Shown in pieces: positions 1-12,612 of a DNA stretch of 64,000 bases. The position numbers and the translations under genes are program-made. The notes under the pieces were generated by a model. The model searched no databases and was not told the origin of the DNA. It saw only the letters and a list, made by a program, of their open reading frames with translations. Every line of letters starts with the position of its first letter. Position 1 is the stretch's first letter. This stretch comes from Heloderma charlesbogerti (lineage: Eukaryota > Chordata > Lepidosauria > Squamata > Helodermatidae). The stretch is taken from NCBI GenBank assembly GCA_026122225.1, contig JANEZZ010001862.1, positions 124,001 through 188,000 on the forward strand, in the 5' to 3' direction.

Positions 1-330
1 ATACAAAGAAAAACCTATTGTATTTATATCAGGGGTGTCCAGAGCTTAACCCTTCTCTTATATGTCAGTTGTATTTGGGGTCAGATCCAGAGTTAGTCAT
101 AGTCGTGACTAATCAATGTTCCACTGATTTCAATGCATCTAAGTATGACTTGGACTAGCCCACATTTCCTTAATTCTCTGTTCCCTTTTGACTTGGAGAA
201 GAATAATGGCTATTAATGAGAAGATTGAATTATTACCTTACATGGCTTGAAGAACTAGTTTTCAGTGCTACATAGTCTTCGGGACATAGGTTGATGTTGG
301 TCTAATATTGAAAAGATCCAGGTACTGTTA
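1..330. other. intronic sequence with a degraded MITE
   Basis: This lies upstream of the FSTL terminal exon and is presumably its last intron. Positions about 80-160 carry words (AGTTAGTCATAGTCGTGACT, TTTCAATGCATCTAAGTATG) that recur at 2925-2985, 4372-4480 and 14327-14435, so a degraded interspersed repeat is likely. Nothing else is recognised. Confidence 0.4.
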
Positions 331-334
331 ATGG

Positions 335-682
335 AGGGAGCAATCCTATGCAGTTGGTGGCCGCCTCCAAACTCAGAGGCGACCACCTAGCCACAGGACA
401 TCAGAGCGCGGTGTGGGGAGGCCGGATGACACATAGGAAGTGTCATACCAGCACTTCCACACTCCCCGCCCCTCCCTGCCCCTGGGAACGCCCCCTTTTG
501 CCCTGCTCTGCACTGCTCTTACGAGCGCAGGGACAATCTGTGCCACCGATGAGGCAACAGGGAGGGCATGGGGAGGTGGTTCTCTGGGAACCGACCTCAA
601 AGTGCAGGCTCCTAATTCGGTTCCCGGAAACTGACCAGCCCTACTGTCTAGCCACTGACCAGCAGCCATAGGATTGCACCCT
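335..682. mobile_element. MITE with AGGG(T)GCAATCCTATG termini, copy A
   Basis: The ends are inverted copies of AGGGAGCAATCCTATG (left) and CATAGGATTGCACCCT (right). The interior is GC-rich. The same ends and internal words, such as the GGTGGYCRCCTCCAA arm, recur in opposite orientation at 31991-32442, showing an interspersed family. No transposase is present, so it is a non-autonomous DNA transposon. The superfamily is not settled because I see no clean TSD. Confidence 0.7.
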
Positions 683-1144
683 AAGACACGATAACCAATC
701 CTAAATTCTAGCCTTTACTAGTGGTCCTTTGCTATTGCCATAATACACCTTGAGGCACTGTCCACCAGCACAGCTGACTCGATTTCTTGTTTCCAGAGCA
801 CAAGCCTTGGTAACCTGGGATTCAGTTTTAATATGTCTCCTTTCTTAAGTATCTTTGTGTGTCCATCAGATATTTCTGTAGCATGGTGATTAAGATGAGT
901 CACATTATGAGCTGAGAATGAGCTGGGATAATCACCAACTCAGCTGTGAAATAGTTGTGTGGCCTTAGACAAGGCAATTTCGCCTTGCCTCACCCCTTTC
1001 CCCAATCCATATATAATATGACAATAATAATATAGGCCTACCTCACCAGTTGCTGTAAACCTTACTGAGATAACATCTTTGGAGTGCTTCAAACACTTAG
1101 CCACTGTGATATTGTATTATGTTCTATTTTGCCGTATTTTAGGG
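683..1144. other. intronic sequence, nothing recognised
   Basis: Ordinary AT-leaning sequence before the FSTL exon. I see no open frame with family features and no repeat I can name. Confidence 0.4.
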
Positions 1145-1215
1145 TTCTAATGTTTTATTAAGTGCCCAGAGATTTCTGGCTACTGGGTGGTATAGAAATG
1201 TAATAAATAAATGAA
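1145..1215 (+). repeat. LINE 3' tail fragment (CR1/L2 type)
   Basis: The stretch has the common reptile LINE 3'-tail layout: an AT-rich tract, then 'tactgggtggtatagaaatg', ending in an AATAAATAAATGAAT tail. Only the tail is present. It lies in the intron about 110 bp upstream of the FSTL exon. Confidence 0.5.
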
Positions 1216-1290
1216 TATTATTGTCTCAGGAATCATATGTTGCCAAATTTCTTGAGGCACCTCTTTGGTAATATATTGTTCTGCTTTTGA

Positions 1291-2004
<714 letters not shown>

Positions 2005-2621
2005 AAGGTCAAAAAGAACAGAACTTTGGGAAAACAAAGTACTGATTGGACTTCTAACTGCAAAAAATAAATATATGCAGTAGCATTGTATATTTTTACA
2101 CTGAAGGAGAAACACTAACCTACTTGCAAGATTTATAATATAAGGTATGCTCTGCTAATAGGAATTGGTTATGCTGGGAATTTGTGTGGAAGTCAGACTT
2201 ACAGCTTGAGTTATGGAACCTATGCTGGGGAAATGGAATAGTATCTCCAACTGAGACTGTATAAGCCACATTCCTTGGTGATTCTGTACAACACCACTTT
2301 TGAGTTGAAAGGCTGAAGAATCCTTAACTTCTGTCTAGGTTATCAGTATTCATTCTGTTGGTCCAACGTAGCATTTCCTGTAGTGTGTGCCATATGGCAT
2401 GGAATCAGGCCTGTAGCGTAGACATTTTCACACAGATGGGTGAACTGGAGGACTTTTAAGTGTTTATGTACTCTGCTAAAAATGCAGTCTCAGTCAAAAG
2501 TCTTTTTTAGAGCTTTTTTAAGAAATGAAGATATTATTTCTATAATCATTTCAAGTCGGGAAATTTAAATATGAATACAGATAAATTTCTGCTCACCTAA
2601 AATACATTGAAACTAAGAAGG
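2005..2621 (+). other. FSTL 3' UTR and downstream flank
   Basis: Non-coding sequence directly after the FSTL stop codon. A consensus AATAAA poly(A) signal lies at about 2066-2071, only 60 bp past the stop, so a short 3' UTR is possible. Further cleavage sites downstream cannot be excluded. No repeat is recognised here. Confidence 0.55.

Positions 2622-2663
<42 letters not shown>
2622..2663. repeat. (TA)n microsatellite
   Basis: An uninterrupted TA dinucleotide run of about 42 bp. Confidence 0.95.
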
Positions 2664-2665
<2 letters not shown>

Positions 2666-2924
2666 TTACATTACTTATAAGTGTATAAGCATTGGCGGTG
2701 CCCCTGTGCGGTGCCCCTGTAATGCCTTCCAATAGCTACAGGCCTTCACTGAAGACATCACCCTTAACATCAAAGGGAAAAGGTAAGATGTTAACATCAA
2801 GGGTGGGGGAAAGTGTGAGTCAATTGTTATGTAAAACAATATTCAGAATGTAAAGAGATTGGATCCAGCTGAATATATGTTTCTTTCCAATCTTAGTCAT
2901 ACTTGAGAATTAAGTTACTCAACT

Positions 2925-3110
2925 TAAGGTGATTGATTTCAGTGGGTATGCTCTAAGCATGACTAAGTTCGGATCAAACCCATTGTTTCTTGTGGGGAAA
3001 TACAATTTAAGAAGGCTAACAGTGTAATCCTCTACATGTCTACTCAGAAGTAAGCCCCATTGAGTTCAATGGGTCTTACCTCCAAGTAGGTAGATATACG
3101 ATTGCAGCCT
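2925..3110. repeat. degraded MITE pieces
   Basis: Positions 2925-2990 carry GTATGCTCTAAGCATGACTA and GGATCAAACCC, matching the family also seen at 4372-4480 and 14327-14435. Positions 3023-3110 (TACATGTCTACTCAGAAGTA, then CCCATTGAGTTCAATGGG) match 32915-32985. Both are short, terminally imperfect pieces of interspersed non-autonomous repeats. Confidence 0.55.
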
Positions 3111-3111
3111 A

Positions 3112-3232
3112 AGGGCACAATCCTATGCATGTTTAGACACAGAAAAAGCCTACAACTCCCAGCTTTGCTGGCTGGGGAATGCTGGGAGTTGTAGGCTTTT
3201 TCTCTGTCTACACATGCATAGGATTGCGCCCT
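3112..3232. mobile_element. near-perfect palindromic MITE
   Basis: A single hairpin about 121 bp long. The left arm begins AGGGCACAATCCTATGCATG and runs into AAAAAGCCTACAACTCCCAGC. The right arm is its reverse complement (GGGAGTTGTAGGCTTTTTCT through GCATAGGATTGCGCCCT). The loop is about 20 bp. The termini match the longer elements at 335-682 and 31991-32442, so this is probably a minimal deletion derivative of the same family. A broken relative lies at 22558-22612. Confidence 0.85.
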
Positions 3233-4367
3233 AAGATGCCTTTTTGAAACCAAACAAGGCAGAATTCTACACTATCGGGTGTTTTTCTCTGCTTCACACC
3301 AAGAACCCATACTTTATGTGGGTGCAGACACCACCTCCCCTTCAGACATAGGAACATATTACTTAATTTTGTATGATATGTTTGTAAAACTAATGGAGGT
3401 GTGGTGGATTTGAAAGCTAGAAAATAAATGGGGCAAATATGCAACTATCTTCTCTGTAATCAGGAAAGAGAGCTTTATTTATTTATTTTTGAAACAGCAG
3501 CAGCCATACAACGTGTGTAAAATGAGCTGCTATTTTAGCAGACAGGAAAATAAGCAGTGCTGTTGCCAGCATAGAAAGAAACATTTCCCCAAATCATTTA
3601 TTCCCCTTCATTAAAAATTTACCGTTACTCGAAGCAATTGGGTTCTTCATAAAAACAATAGCTATGTCTGGAGAAGAATTCTTTTCAGTGGCATATTTTT
3701 GTGCAGAAAACTTTTAGCTTTTATATAAATCAGACACTTAATTTACATCCGTCATCTAAGACCCTGGGAATAAAGGATTTTTCAAAATTTTATTTTTTTT
3801 GCTGCTGCTGTTCATATTTTTCTCTTGTTCACAGTGTTCTCTTTTATAGTCAATTATCATTCAGTTATGAAAAAAAATCGAAAAACAGAATAATCTAAAA
3901 CCAATTAAAATATACCCAACAATGCAACACCAGACACTAGGAAGTGTAAGTTTATTTGCCATAAAACTTACATCTATTTGCACATTTAAAGTGATGTAAA
4001 ATATATGTATGTTGTTATTGTTGGTAACTGTGACTAATCACAATGGGAAAATGCACAGAAACAGAATAACAATGGTTATAACATACAAAAATAGATATAG
4101 AATACATAGCCCCAACCCCAGTATAGCCTAAACCACTGGAGTCAAAATATCCTTATCCAATTATTGTAATTTATCCAGTGATTGATAAAGGTATCTTCAA
4201 GGTGGTTTAGATTAGCTTATTCAAGAGCAGTGTTGTGGCATCATAGTATTTGGTGGCTCACTAAAGAAAATGAAAGCTGGCCTATTCTTTTTGCATGAGT
4301 TTGTTGACGGGGATTAATACAAAGGCAGTTACTCAATACATATGGTGACAATTAGAGTAACAGTGTT
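3233..4367. other. no recognised feature
   Basis: AT-rich sequence with short A and T runs. No credible gene, RNA or named repeat is seen. The 65-codon open frame at 3701-3898 is Phe/Ser-rich and has no family features. Confidence 0.4.
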
Positions 4368-4482
4368 GAATATAATGTTAGACCTATTTCCATTGAAATA
4401 AATGGTCATGACTAACCTATGTCCCTTTCATGTTAGTGGGTCTACTCTAAGTAGGACTAACATTGGATTCAACCCTTAGTTC
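4368..4482. repeat. MITE fragment ending TTGGATTCAACCC
   Basis: Contains the words GTGGGTCTACTCTAAGTAGG and CATTGGATTCAACCC, plus an internally mirrored GTTAGACCTATTTCC...ACTAACC arm. Related copies lie at 62-165, 2925-2990 and 14327-14435. Confidence 0.55.
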
Positions 4483-7400
4483 TCTAACCATTTTAACATG
4501 AAGTGGATTCAGACTTACATAGCCTTCAGGATTGCAAGACTAGGCAGGCTATCCCGCCACCTGGTGGCCATGCTCCCCCATCTTCAAATTTGGTGTATGT
4601 GAGAAGGGGCCCTAAGCATGTACCAACATATACAGGTAAAGCTTCTCCATGTGAAGAGAATCTTGATCAGTTAGGAATCCCCCCCGCCCTTGTAGACAGA
4701 AGCTCTATGTACATGCACATAGAACTCCTTTTCACATACACTGAATCTGCAAATGGTGGTGGGATGTGGACACCGGGCACATGGACAGTGGGGGTGGGAC
4801 TAGCCCTTACTGGCCCTTGACCCCCTTCACACATCTTTTGAACATGTTTTGGTGGTTGTCTGAACTTCCCAACATCCATTCCTTGAACTGCAAGAATTAA
4901 CAGAAGTATTACTAGTTATTTGTTAGCCTTTTCCCAAATGATTTCCATTTTATACCTACTGCTGTATGTTACATCTAAGACTCCATCTACACTACAAATG
5001 TCAACCATTTAATAGGCATGGCTTCCATGAGGTACCTTGGAAACTGTAGCTGTATGTGGGGATGGCAGTGATTGCTAACTGAGAATTCGCAATGCCCTCA
5101 CATACCTTCAGCTTTCATTATTCCTTCAGGAAAGTCATTATAGCTTAAAACCAGATTATGTCATGTAGATATAGCTTAAGTCAAATCATTCTGGTAGTTT
5201 TAAAGCTGTTGGCCAGAAAATGCAGAAGAATGGGATCTTATGTTTAAGTAAGCACAGAGTTCTTTAGGTTACCCAGAAACACATTGCTTACCTTTATAGC
5301 AGAGAAAGTAGTGTGTTTGAGCACTTTTCTATAAGAGAAAAGCATAAGTACTCTTAACAGGAGTAGGTGGGGTTGTCTCCTCTACCGTTTCTCCCAGTTT
5401 GATCAGTGGTAAAATATACATTTTTTATTTTTTTATTTTGCAAAAGCCTACATAATTTTCCTATGAGCCATAGGAGGTTAGAACTCAGATATGTAATAAT
5501 GGATGTAGCCTCCATTTAGAAAAATGCAGTGGTCAGTAATGGTAAAGCAAAGCTGTATCCATACATTGCACTTACTCTGGAGGTGTTTTACTAGATCTGG
5601 TCACTGCTCTAATACCCCCTTTTTATGATTTTACTATTTTACTCTGAAAATGGTAAGTTCCCCATCAATTAAAACCTTTGTGGCATAGATATAGCAAAAT
5701 GATACTTTTATACAATTATTTTAAAATCCTTGTAAATATCTGTTCAGGTAAATATTCTTGAAATTAGGATGTGAAGGATGTGTAATAGACTTCACTGCTT
5801 TCTGTTTATTGTAACACATTGGACTAGACTTAACTCTAAACTTTAACCTTCCAAAGATGCTTCTATGACTTTCCTCTTCTGCCTTCAAGGTCTGTTGATG
5901 TGTTTTCTAAATATCCTAATGGCCTCAACCTACGTAGAAAATGATATTTAATTTAGATGCATTACACAACTTGTGAACAATTCCAATTATGTTTGATCCA
6001 ATATAAAAAGTGCTGCACATTTGAAAATAATTTTTCCCTTATACACACTAATATCACAATTTCTCTGTACCACAAAAGGTGTAAATCATGTTTGTCTCCT
6101 TTCAACTTTTGTTTCTCAAGCATATTAAATCTCACTTGGTTGCATTTTCTGATTTATTCCTTTGGTCTGTACATAACATTTGGAGTACCACTTCATATTT
6201 CTTTCTTGGCCAAGAATTAATAGTCACAGTGATTAAGTGGAAGTAATTTAAATTGAACTAGCATGTAATTAGTTACCCTAACATGCTCATGTATCACTGG
6301 AGAGTCCTGTTTGATGGGCACTGAAATCAATGAACAAAGTAACTGATTTAAGGATCAAGTCCGTGAGATCCAATGCAATGCTTTTTCACCGCTTAGATTA
6401 AATAAAGGACAATACAAAAGAAATATCATGATTATAATGGGTGCTTTTTAAAAACAAATTGACTGAAAGGCAATGCTAATGTTTAGTCTGTTTATCATGT
6501 AGCTTGCTTTGAAGTAATCAAAATGAAGCATGCTCTTATGACATTTAAATACAAGGCATGGATCGAATTCCACCATGGGTGTACATGCATCTCATATGTT
6601 CATTCAGCCTTTCTGTGTCATTACTTATGCTTCAAGTAGTGGAGTTGAGTAAGGAGGGCTGAACTGACTCACCAGGGGTTGTTTAAGAAGGCTATGTATT
6701 TCTCCTCTCCCTCAGTTAATAAAAGTTCAGTGTCTTGCCTATGGGTGCAGACCAAATGGCAAGAGCTAAAGCTGCTGGCTTAAATCTGGGGGTTGTGAGG
6801 CAAGATCCTTCTGACTGGATTACTTGGGACCTCTGTTGTTGCCATTTTTGCTATCACTGCACCATTCCATCGCAGATCCAGTTAATCCAAGTAGTAGTTC
6901 AACCCTAGCGCTGAACTAGGAGTCTTTTTAAAAGGGTACTCATGTTCCAGAATATGAATAACTTGCATTGTGCAGAGAAGTAGGGATGGTTGGATATGGG
7001 TACACAGATGTCCCATTTCCTGTAATGGCTTGCTGCATAGTTTGCACACACCTGCCAGGGAATGGGGAAAACAGGGCTCTAGTGAAGAAATACCCTTTTA
7101 ATGTGATACTGACTTACCCAGAAGCAGGGTCTTAAAAGCAGGGATGCAACCCAGAATAAGGTGCTGACTGAGCCATCTGTTTTACATACATCCTGAGCTA
7201 TATCTTGGGGGAAACAGCAGGTGCAAACATAGCCTAAGGTGGGGAGACAATCACCTTCAAACAGCCTTGTATTTCTTCAAGGCTTGTTTAATTAAGTACT
7301 TCAGCACATATCCCTCTGCATTGCATGGTGTCTTCGGCACTTGTCAGACACCAGATAACTAGACTTGTCAGATAAAGTCAGTCAATACAAAATGACAGAC

Positions 7401-7880
7401 GGGAAACTGGGATGAGCAGAGCAAAACAAAGTGCACTTAGTCTTAGCCAAACAAGCCCTTCCAGAGCTTTGAAAGGTTAGTTCAGATTTAACTGCCCTTT
7501 CCCCTCAGAGCTCTGGCATTTCACGAAAGTCAAATGCAAGTCAAATTAATTTCTTCGGAATTGTTACAGGCATTCTTCCTGAATTCATTGAAAGGCGTTT
7601 GCATTCAAAGCTTTTTCCAAGGAATTCAAAGTCAAATCATGGCACCAGCCCCCTAGCTTGTATTAAAGGATGAGCATCCACTGGAGGATGAAAATGCAAC
7701 TATTCTCTTGAGTATCTTCATAAATTAACATAACTGAATTGCAATAGTGGAGCAGTAGTGAGATTGGCATCCCAATTCAGAGCACTTTGGATGACACATC
7801 TGAGTGCCATGTGAGTGGAATATTGCTGAGTAATCTCTTGTTTTGTGATGTGCTGCCATAGTTTGTTGATATGCCCCATC
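4483..7880. other. 3.4 kb with no recognised gene or repeat
   Basis: I see no open frame with domain features, no tRNA-like boxes and no long inverted or direct repeat. A short stretch at about 5027-5075 (GGTACCTTGGAAACTGTAGC) resembles the 'actacaactccc' type MITEs but is too degraded to place. Conserved non-coding elements could be here but cannot be seen without alignment. Confidence 0.4.
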
Positions 7881-8072
7881 CAGGGGAGGCTGGTAGTTCC
7901 AATGTCAGTGGGGCAGTGAGTCCACGTTGGGTTTCAGTCAGAACCAGTCCAAACTCTAAAAGAGCTATCCAAGGTGCAAAGCAAAGCTCCTTGGATAGCT
8001 CCTTTTGAGTTCTGACTGAAACCCAGAGCAGATTTACTGCCCCACTGACATCAGAGCCACCACCCTCCACTG
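7881..8072. mobile_element. hAT-like palindromic MITE (CAGGGGAGG termini)
   Basis: A 192-bp foldback. The left arm (CAGGGGAGGCTGG, then GTCAGTGGGGCAGTGAGTCC, then GGGTTTCAGTCAGAAC and AGAGCTATCCAAGG) is mirrored on the right (CCTTGGATAGCTCC, GTTCTGACTGAAACCC, ACTGCCCCACTGAC, CCACCCTCCACTG). CAGGGG termini suit hAT elements. The flanking octamers GCCCCATC and GTACCATC agree at 6 of 8 positions, a plausible decayed 8-bp TSD. Confidence 0.75.
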
Positions 8073-9083
8073 GTACCATCTTAACAAATTCTGTGGGGCT
8101 CCAACATGTCTTGGGAAACAACCGCACAAGAGCTTCTGATGCCTGGGTTCAATGTAGTTCAAGACATCAGTGCATAACTGGAAGTACAGGATACAAAGAG
8201 AACAAGTGCCTATACCTGTACAATGAAAGATCCTTTTACTCCCTGTTGCTGTGCACAGATGGCCATAAAAGACTGGATTCTGAAAAATCCAGCGCTTCTC
8301 CTCCCAGAGAACATACGCACACCTTTCTGGTCCCCCCCAAACATGGGGTGGGAAGAGCACACACACCTTGCTTGGGGCACGACAGTGTTCATACAGCAGC
8401 CCCTTCCCAGTTCAGCTTAGTGCTACTCTCCACTGGTGAATTTGAGTCCAGAACCACCTTGGGGCAGATACCATAAATTTCTGCTTATTCTGTAAAGTAT
8501 CCTGCACATGGATTGCACTGTATAAACAGAATAAAAGCACAGGGGAAGACAGTAGCCAGAGGCCTTATGCTCACAACTTGATGATATGCTACTTGCCAGG
8601 GAGCGGGCGAGGGGATGTTAACTACAAGGCAGAACTCCCCATGACACCGTAGGCCCATGTATGCGCACTTGCCATTTCTCCCTTTGTGCATACTCTGGTA
8701 CTTGAGGCTCAGACACTGTGACAGCAGATGCCAGCTTAATTTGAGAGCTCTCGTTTGCACTTTAATGGGGCCGCACTTGACTGCTTGCCAAAGCAACGTC
8801 CTGAAGGCTTATTGCCATTGGCCCGGGAGGGCTCACTCTTCATCTTGGGCATGAACGTGTCCATTAGTTTGCCATGAAACGCGAGCCTAGGAATAGCATC
8901 GCACAAAGCCCATGGGAAATTCAAGTGGCTGCAGTCACAGCGGCCGGCAAGAGTTATGAAAATGAAAAGTAACGGCAAGGTGTCCTCCTGATCATGACTT
9001 TAAATTAAAGTGTATGAGGTGAACTCAAGGACTGACTGTCAGGTGTCTTTGTGCCTTACCTTGAGCATATTTTCAGGAACAAA
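8073..9083. other. no recognised feature
   Basis: Mixed-composition sequence. Several overlapping 60-127 codon open frames occur on both strands without family features, which is typical of chance frames. Confidence 0.4.
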
Positions 9084-9162
9084 GGAGCCTGCGTTTCTAA
9101 GCCTGCGTTTAGGAGCCTGCGTTTCTAAGACATTGAAGGAGCCTGCGTTTCTAAGACATTGG
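9084..9162. repeat. short tandem repeat, 26-bp unit
   Basis: The unit GGAGCCTGCGTTTCTAAG begins at 9084, 9112 and 9138, with a partial unit at 9102-9111. The last two copies extend through ACATTG, giving a unit of about 26 bp. It is a small minisatellite. Confidence 0.8.
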
Positions 9163-9218
9163 TCTTTGAGAACATGGCAACCTTCCATTCTTTCTTTGCT
9201 TTAAGCAAGTAATTTCCC

Positions 9219-9256
9219 ACATGTAAATTTACATGTAAATTTACATATACATGTGA
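9219..9256. repeat. CATGTAAATTTA tandem palindrome
   Basis: ACATGTAAATTT is repeated twice, then mirrored, making a small AT-rich self-complementary tract. Confidence 0.7.
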
Positions 9257-9374
9257 GTAATAGGCCATAGTTTCAAAGCACCAGGATGCGGTGTGGGATC
9301 TAATCATTCCAATAATAGTATGACCTCCTGCATAGTAAGGAAAAATTGCCATGAGTTTATCCAGACTTGCCCAA

Positions 9375-9476
9375 CATGGCACCCTCCAGTTGTGTTGGAC
9401 TACAACTCCTATCCCCAAAACACCATTGTGTGGAGATGATGGGAGTTGCAGTCCAACACATCTGGAGGGTGCCAGG
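9375..9476. mobile_element. palindromic MITE (GTTGGACTACAACTCC type)
   Basis: Arms TGGCACCCTCCAGTTGTGTT / GGACTACAACTCCTAT are mirrored by GATGGGAGTTGCAGTCCAAC / ACATCTGGAGGGTGCCA. Decayed relatives lie at about 17898-17942, 22322-22440, 41170-41290 and 41320-41440. No coding capacity. Confidence 0.8.
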
Positions 9477-9935
9477 ATGGGGAAGGCTGAATTAGTCTGT
9501 AGTCTCTCACAATATGGTGCATCCTGATAACTTCCCTTCAGCATAATTTTCCTTTGCACAGCTGATTAGCATCACAGATGCTTCCTGATATTTACTAGCC
9601 ATTAAAGGATAGGAATGTTTTTAACATACATTCTGCTCCATTGACATGATAAAAGTTATGACAGGACAGATCATCTGGTGGCTTCAGATGACAAAACTAT
9701 TGTGCTAAATAATAGGAATGTTTCCTTTTGATTTTATAACAAACATTGCAACAGAAAAGATCATAGGAACGTGTCAGATTTACATTACAGATTATACTAT
9801 GTTTCTAGCCTGGTAACTCGGGTTACTTTCTTTAACTCTGGCACAGCTAGTCAGTATAATTTGGATTAGTTTTATTTTTCCTATAAATGTCAGACAGTCC
9901 CAGCGCACCTGCCATACCACAGTTTCCTCCTCCTA
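9477..9935. other. no recognised feature
   Basis: AT-rich sequence; nothing identifiable. Confidence 0.35.
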
Positions 9936-10500
9936 CATGTTTCCAGTCACCTGCACCTGGGAATGCTGGAGCAATCCACGATCGACTCCAATGAGGTTGG
10001 ATTCCCAAGAATCCGACCTCTGGAGTCTGCAGTGGACCAGCTCTCCTTACCTGCTCATCCTCTGGATTTTGTCTGGGGTATTTTCTGTCTTTAAACTGGG
10101 CAAGTTACACGAATTGCGGTGGCAATTAGTGTACTTGGGGAAATTACGGCAGCATTTAGCGTATTTTACCCAAACTGTGGCTGTAAAGCTCTTAGTTATG
10201 CATAAATTGTGGCTGCAATTTATGTATAAGTAAGTGCTTTATGGCTACAAATGGTGTAAACCATAAAATGCTTATTATGGTCAACATTTGCCCAATATAT
10301 GCTAATTGCCACCACAATTAGCATATGTTGCCCATTTTAAAGACAGAAAATGCCCATGCAAAATCTGGAGGAGACACCAGGGCTCTGGGGAAATTTGCGG
10401 AGCTCCAAGCAGCCTGGATTTCCCTGGCAGACCCCCTCCCCATCCCCCAACCAGACATCAGGAGGCTTGCACATCCTTCCCTGCACCCAATTTTTTTGAT
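9936..10500. mobile_element. foldback element with TGCATAAATTG-type core
   Basis: Inner arms TTTTCTGTCTTTAAACTGGG (10081-10100) and TGCCCATTTTAAAGACAGAAAATG (from 10330) are inverted copies. Between them are many short mirrored words (AATTGCGGTGGCAATTAG against CTAATTGCCACCACAATTAG, and GCATAAATTG/CAATTTATG). The architecture matches the element at 45907-46405. Outer ends are not exactly fixed. It is a non-autonomous foldback transposon. Confidence 0.6.
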
Positions 10501-10519
10501 TGTGTATAGATGGGCCCTC

Positions 10520-10725
10520 TTATGTTCTTTCTTATAGATGTCTTTAAAGGGGGATTTGGCAAATCCATGGAGGATAAGGCTACTGGTGGCTACTAGTTTT
10601 GATGACTAGATGCCAGTTTCAGATAGAAGCAATGAGCCATTGAATACCAGTTGCTGGAAATTACCAGTGGGTGAGAGCTATTGACCTCATGTCTTGCTTG
10701 TGGGTTCCATAAGGGGTGTGCATTC
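10520..10725 (+). repeat. CR1 LINE 3' fragment (plus)
   Basis: The words ATCCATGGAGGATAAGGCTA, GAATACCAGTTGCTGG and CTCATGTCTTGCTTGTGGG occur in the same order as in the CR1 3' regions at 56730-57145 (plus) and, complemented, at 43872-44600 (minus). Only the tail-proximal part is present. Confidence 0.7.
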
Positions 10726-10888
10726 CCTTAGGATGAAGCCCCAGCTCCAAAGTGGAGTTGGCTGCTTCAGAAGTATGTTGACGTTCTCCAAAGCAAAGGG
10801 GCTCTTGTCTGCAACAAGTGAGGCAGGCTGCTCCTGAAGCTTCAAATGCACATTGGAGCTTCAGACAGGTGTTTTTATTACATCTATT

Positions 10889-11150
10889 GGGTTGGATCCA
10901 GAATCTGTCTTGCTAGAAAGGAAGGGACCTTGTGTGAGAGGACCAGCTCTGCTCATGGAAGGCCCCTCTGGCTGGTCTTGGGGGCTTCCCCCTCTTCCCA
11001 CACCACAGTTCACCCCATTCAGAAGGTTCCTCGGACTCTCTGTGTAGCATCTTCATGGATGGGCTGCCAGGGAAAGGAGAGGGTGGGGAAGTCCACTTCC
11101 ACCGACATAGTTGATGCAGCTGAAATCTTTATTGGTTATAACAGCAATTT
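10889..11150. mobile_element. MITE of the GGGTTGGATCCA family (left end clear)
   Basis: The left end GGGTTGGATCCAGAATCTG at 10889 matches the left ends at 36908, 43446, 49844, 52827 and 55011. The GC-rich interior is of similar type. The right end is not clear. Confidence 0.5.
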
Positions 11151-11214
11151 GAATTGTGCTCAGAAATGCGCCAGTAGCCAATGAAGATGTCTTTCGTTGC
11201 TATGTCCACTTCTT

Positions 11215-11530
11215 TTATTGTTGTGTTTTTTAATTGTGATTTCTATTTTTATTTTATTTTAGGTCTCTAATTCAAATTTTGTTTTGAGTCTGTATTTTAT
11301 TATTGTTGGCCACCTTGAATGCCATTTTTGCTCATTATAGAAATCCAATAAACAAACAAACAAGGGAATCACATGCTCGCTATAAAAGGCCCCAGTCAAC
11401 AGTCTGGCTGCAGCACTCTGGCCCAGCTGACATTTCTGAAGCCGTTTCAAAGGCAGGCCCAAGTTGAGCATGTTACAGTCATCCAAACAGGATGTAACCC
11501 ATCCAACACAGGTTGAATCCCTATTCCCTG
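11215..11530. repeat. LINE tail plus LINE-like fragment
   Basis: 11240-11365 is a plus-strand LINE tail (a T-rich run, GTTGGCCACCTTGAATGCC, then AATCCAATAAACAAACAAAC). 11380-11490 resembles the widespread reptile LINE fragment with TTTCAAAGGCAGGCCCAAG and GTTACAGTCATCCAA. Subfamily not assigned. Confidence 0.45.
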
Positions 11531-12300
11531 ATCTGCCTTTTGGCTGACCAAGAGCCAGTCTACACCATTGATTTAATGTGGAGGGACAGCACATCAAGGT
11601 AGTTTGCAGCGGATTTGCCCTGTCGCAAATCCACAGGCACTCCGACGCTTCCTTCTGGAAGAGGTGCATTTTTGGACAGTCTTTTTAGAGCATCTTTTTT
11701 CCTTAAAGCGGCTCCCAAATGCTTCCACCACAGATATGCCCAGTCCCGCCACATTAAATCCTGGGCATGATGTTTCTGTGACCTGCCAGTGAGCTGATCA
11801 AGGAATGGGGCCGCCCAGGGCACTTTCGGACACAGGATCGCCCCTTCAGACTAATGCAGCAGTGTGCTGCATCCATTTACAGAGAGCAGCCTCTGATACA
11901 TTCATTTCTCCCAATCAAGCAGTCGTGCTATGTTACCCCTCAGAGTAGTGCAGAAGTTTGCTCTCTCCACCCAGGAAGCCTTTGGTTCATTCATTTCCCA
12001 CCAAAAGGGTAGACAGGAGGAAAGGGGCAGCAAGGAGAAATACACATTCAGACTTGGGCACCACAACCAAAATGGCCCTTTCTCTGGTTGTCACCCACTT
12101 TACCTCCATCAAGGAGAAAACAGAGGAAGGGGTCTTGCCTGATGACCTAAGGGGGCAGGCAGAGATAATGAAACCACAACATTTGACCTTAATTCATAGG
12201 CTAGAGGCATGGAGGAGGAAGCAACACTGTGTCCACTGGCCCCATCCCAACTGTCAACATGCTTTCTACCCTGCCTTCAACATCTGCATATTCAGCAAGA
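11531..12300. other. no recognised gene; possible MITE at 11545-11780
   Basis: 11545-11780 has mirrored pieces (CCATTGATTTAATGTGGAGG and CCGCCACATTAAATCCTGG) that suggest an uncharacterised foldback repeat. The rest, including overlapping open frames near 11930-12350, shows no family features. Confidence 0.35.
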
Positions 12301-12612
12301 CATCTGAACAGGGACATGTATACACATACACCTGCAAAACAAAGAAGACATGATCCCCAATAAGAGCTCAACATAAACACACCAGATGCAAGGGAGCTAA
12401 CAACTCCACTAGATCACTGAAATAAATTTACAGGGATTTATAAACATACATACTACATAAAGCACAATGGATGGTACACATAAAATTATAAAAGAAGTGA
12501 ATATTTCCAATGCATATATACCATTTATAACAATCACATAAATATCATAACAACCATATCAATCACAGCCACATCAGTCTAATATCAGTCTCTGGAACCT
12601 CAGTGAATTCCT

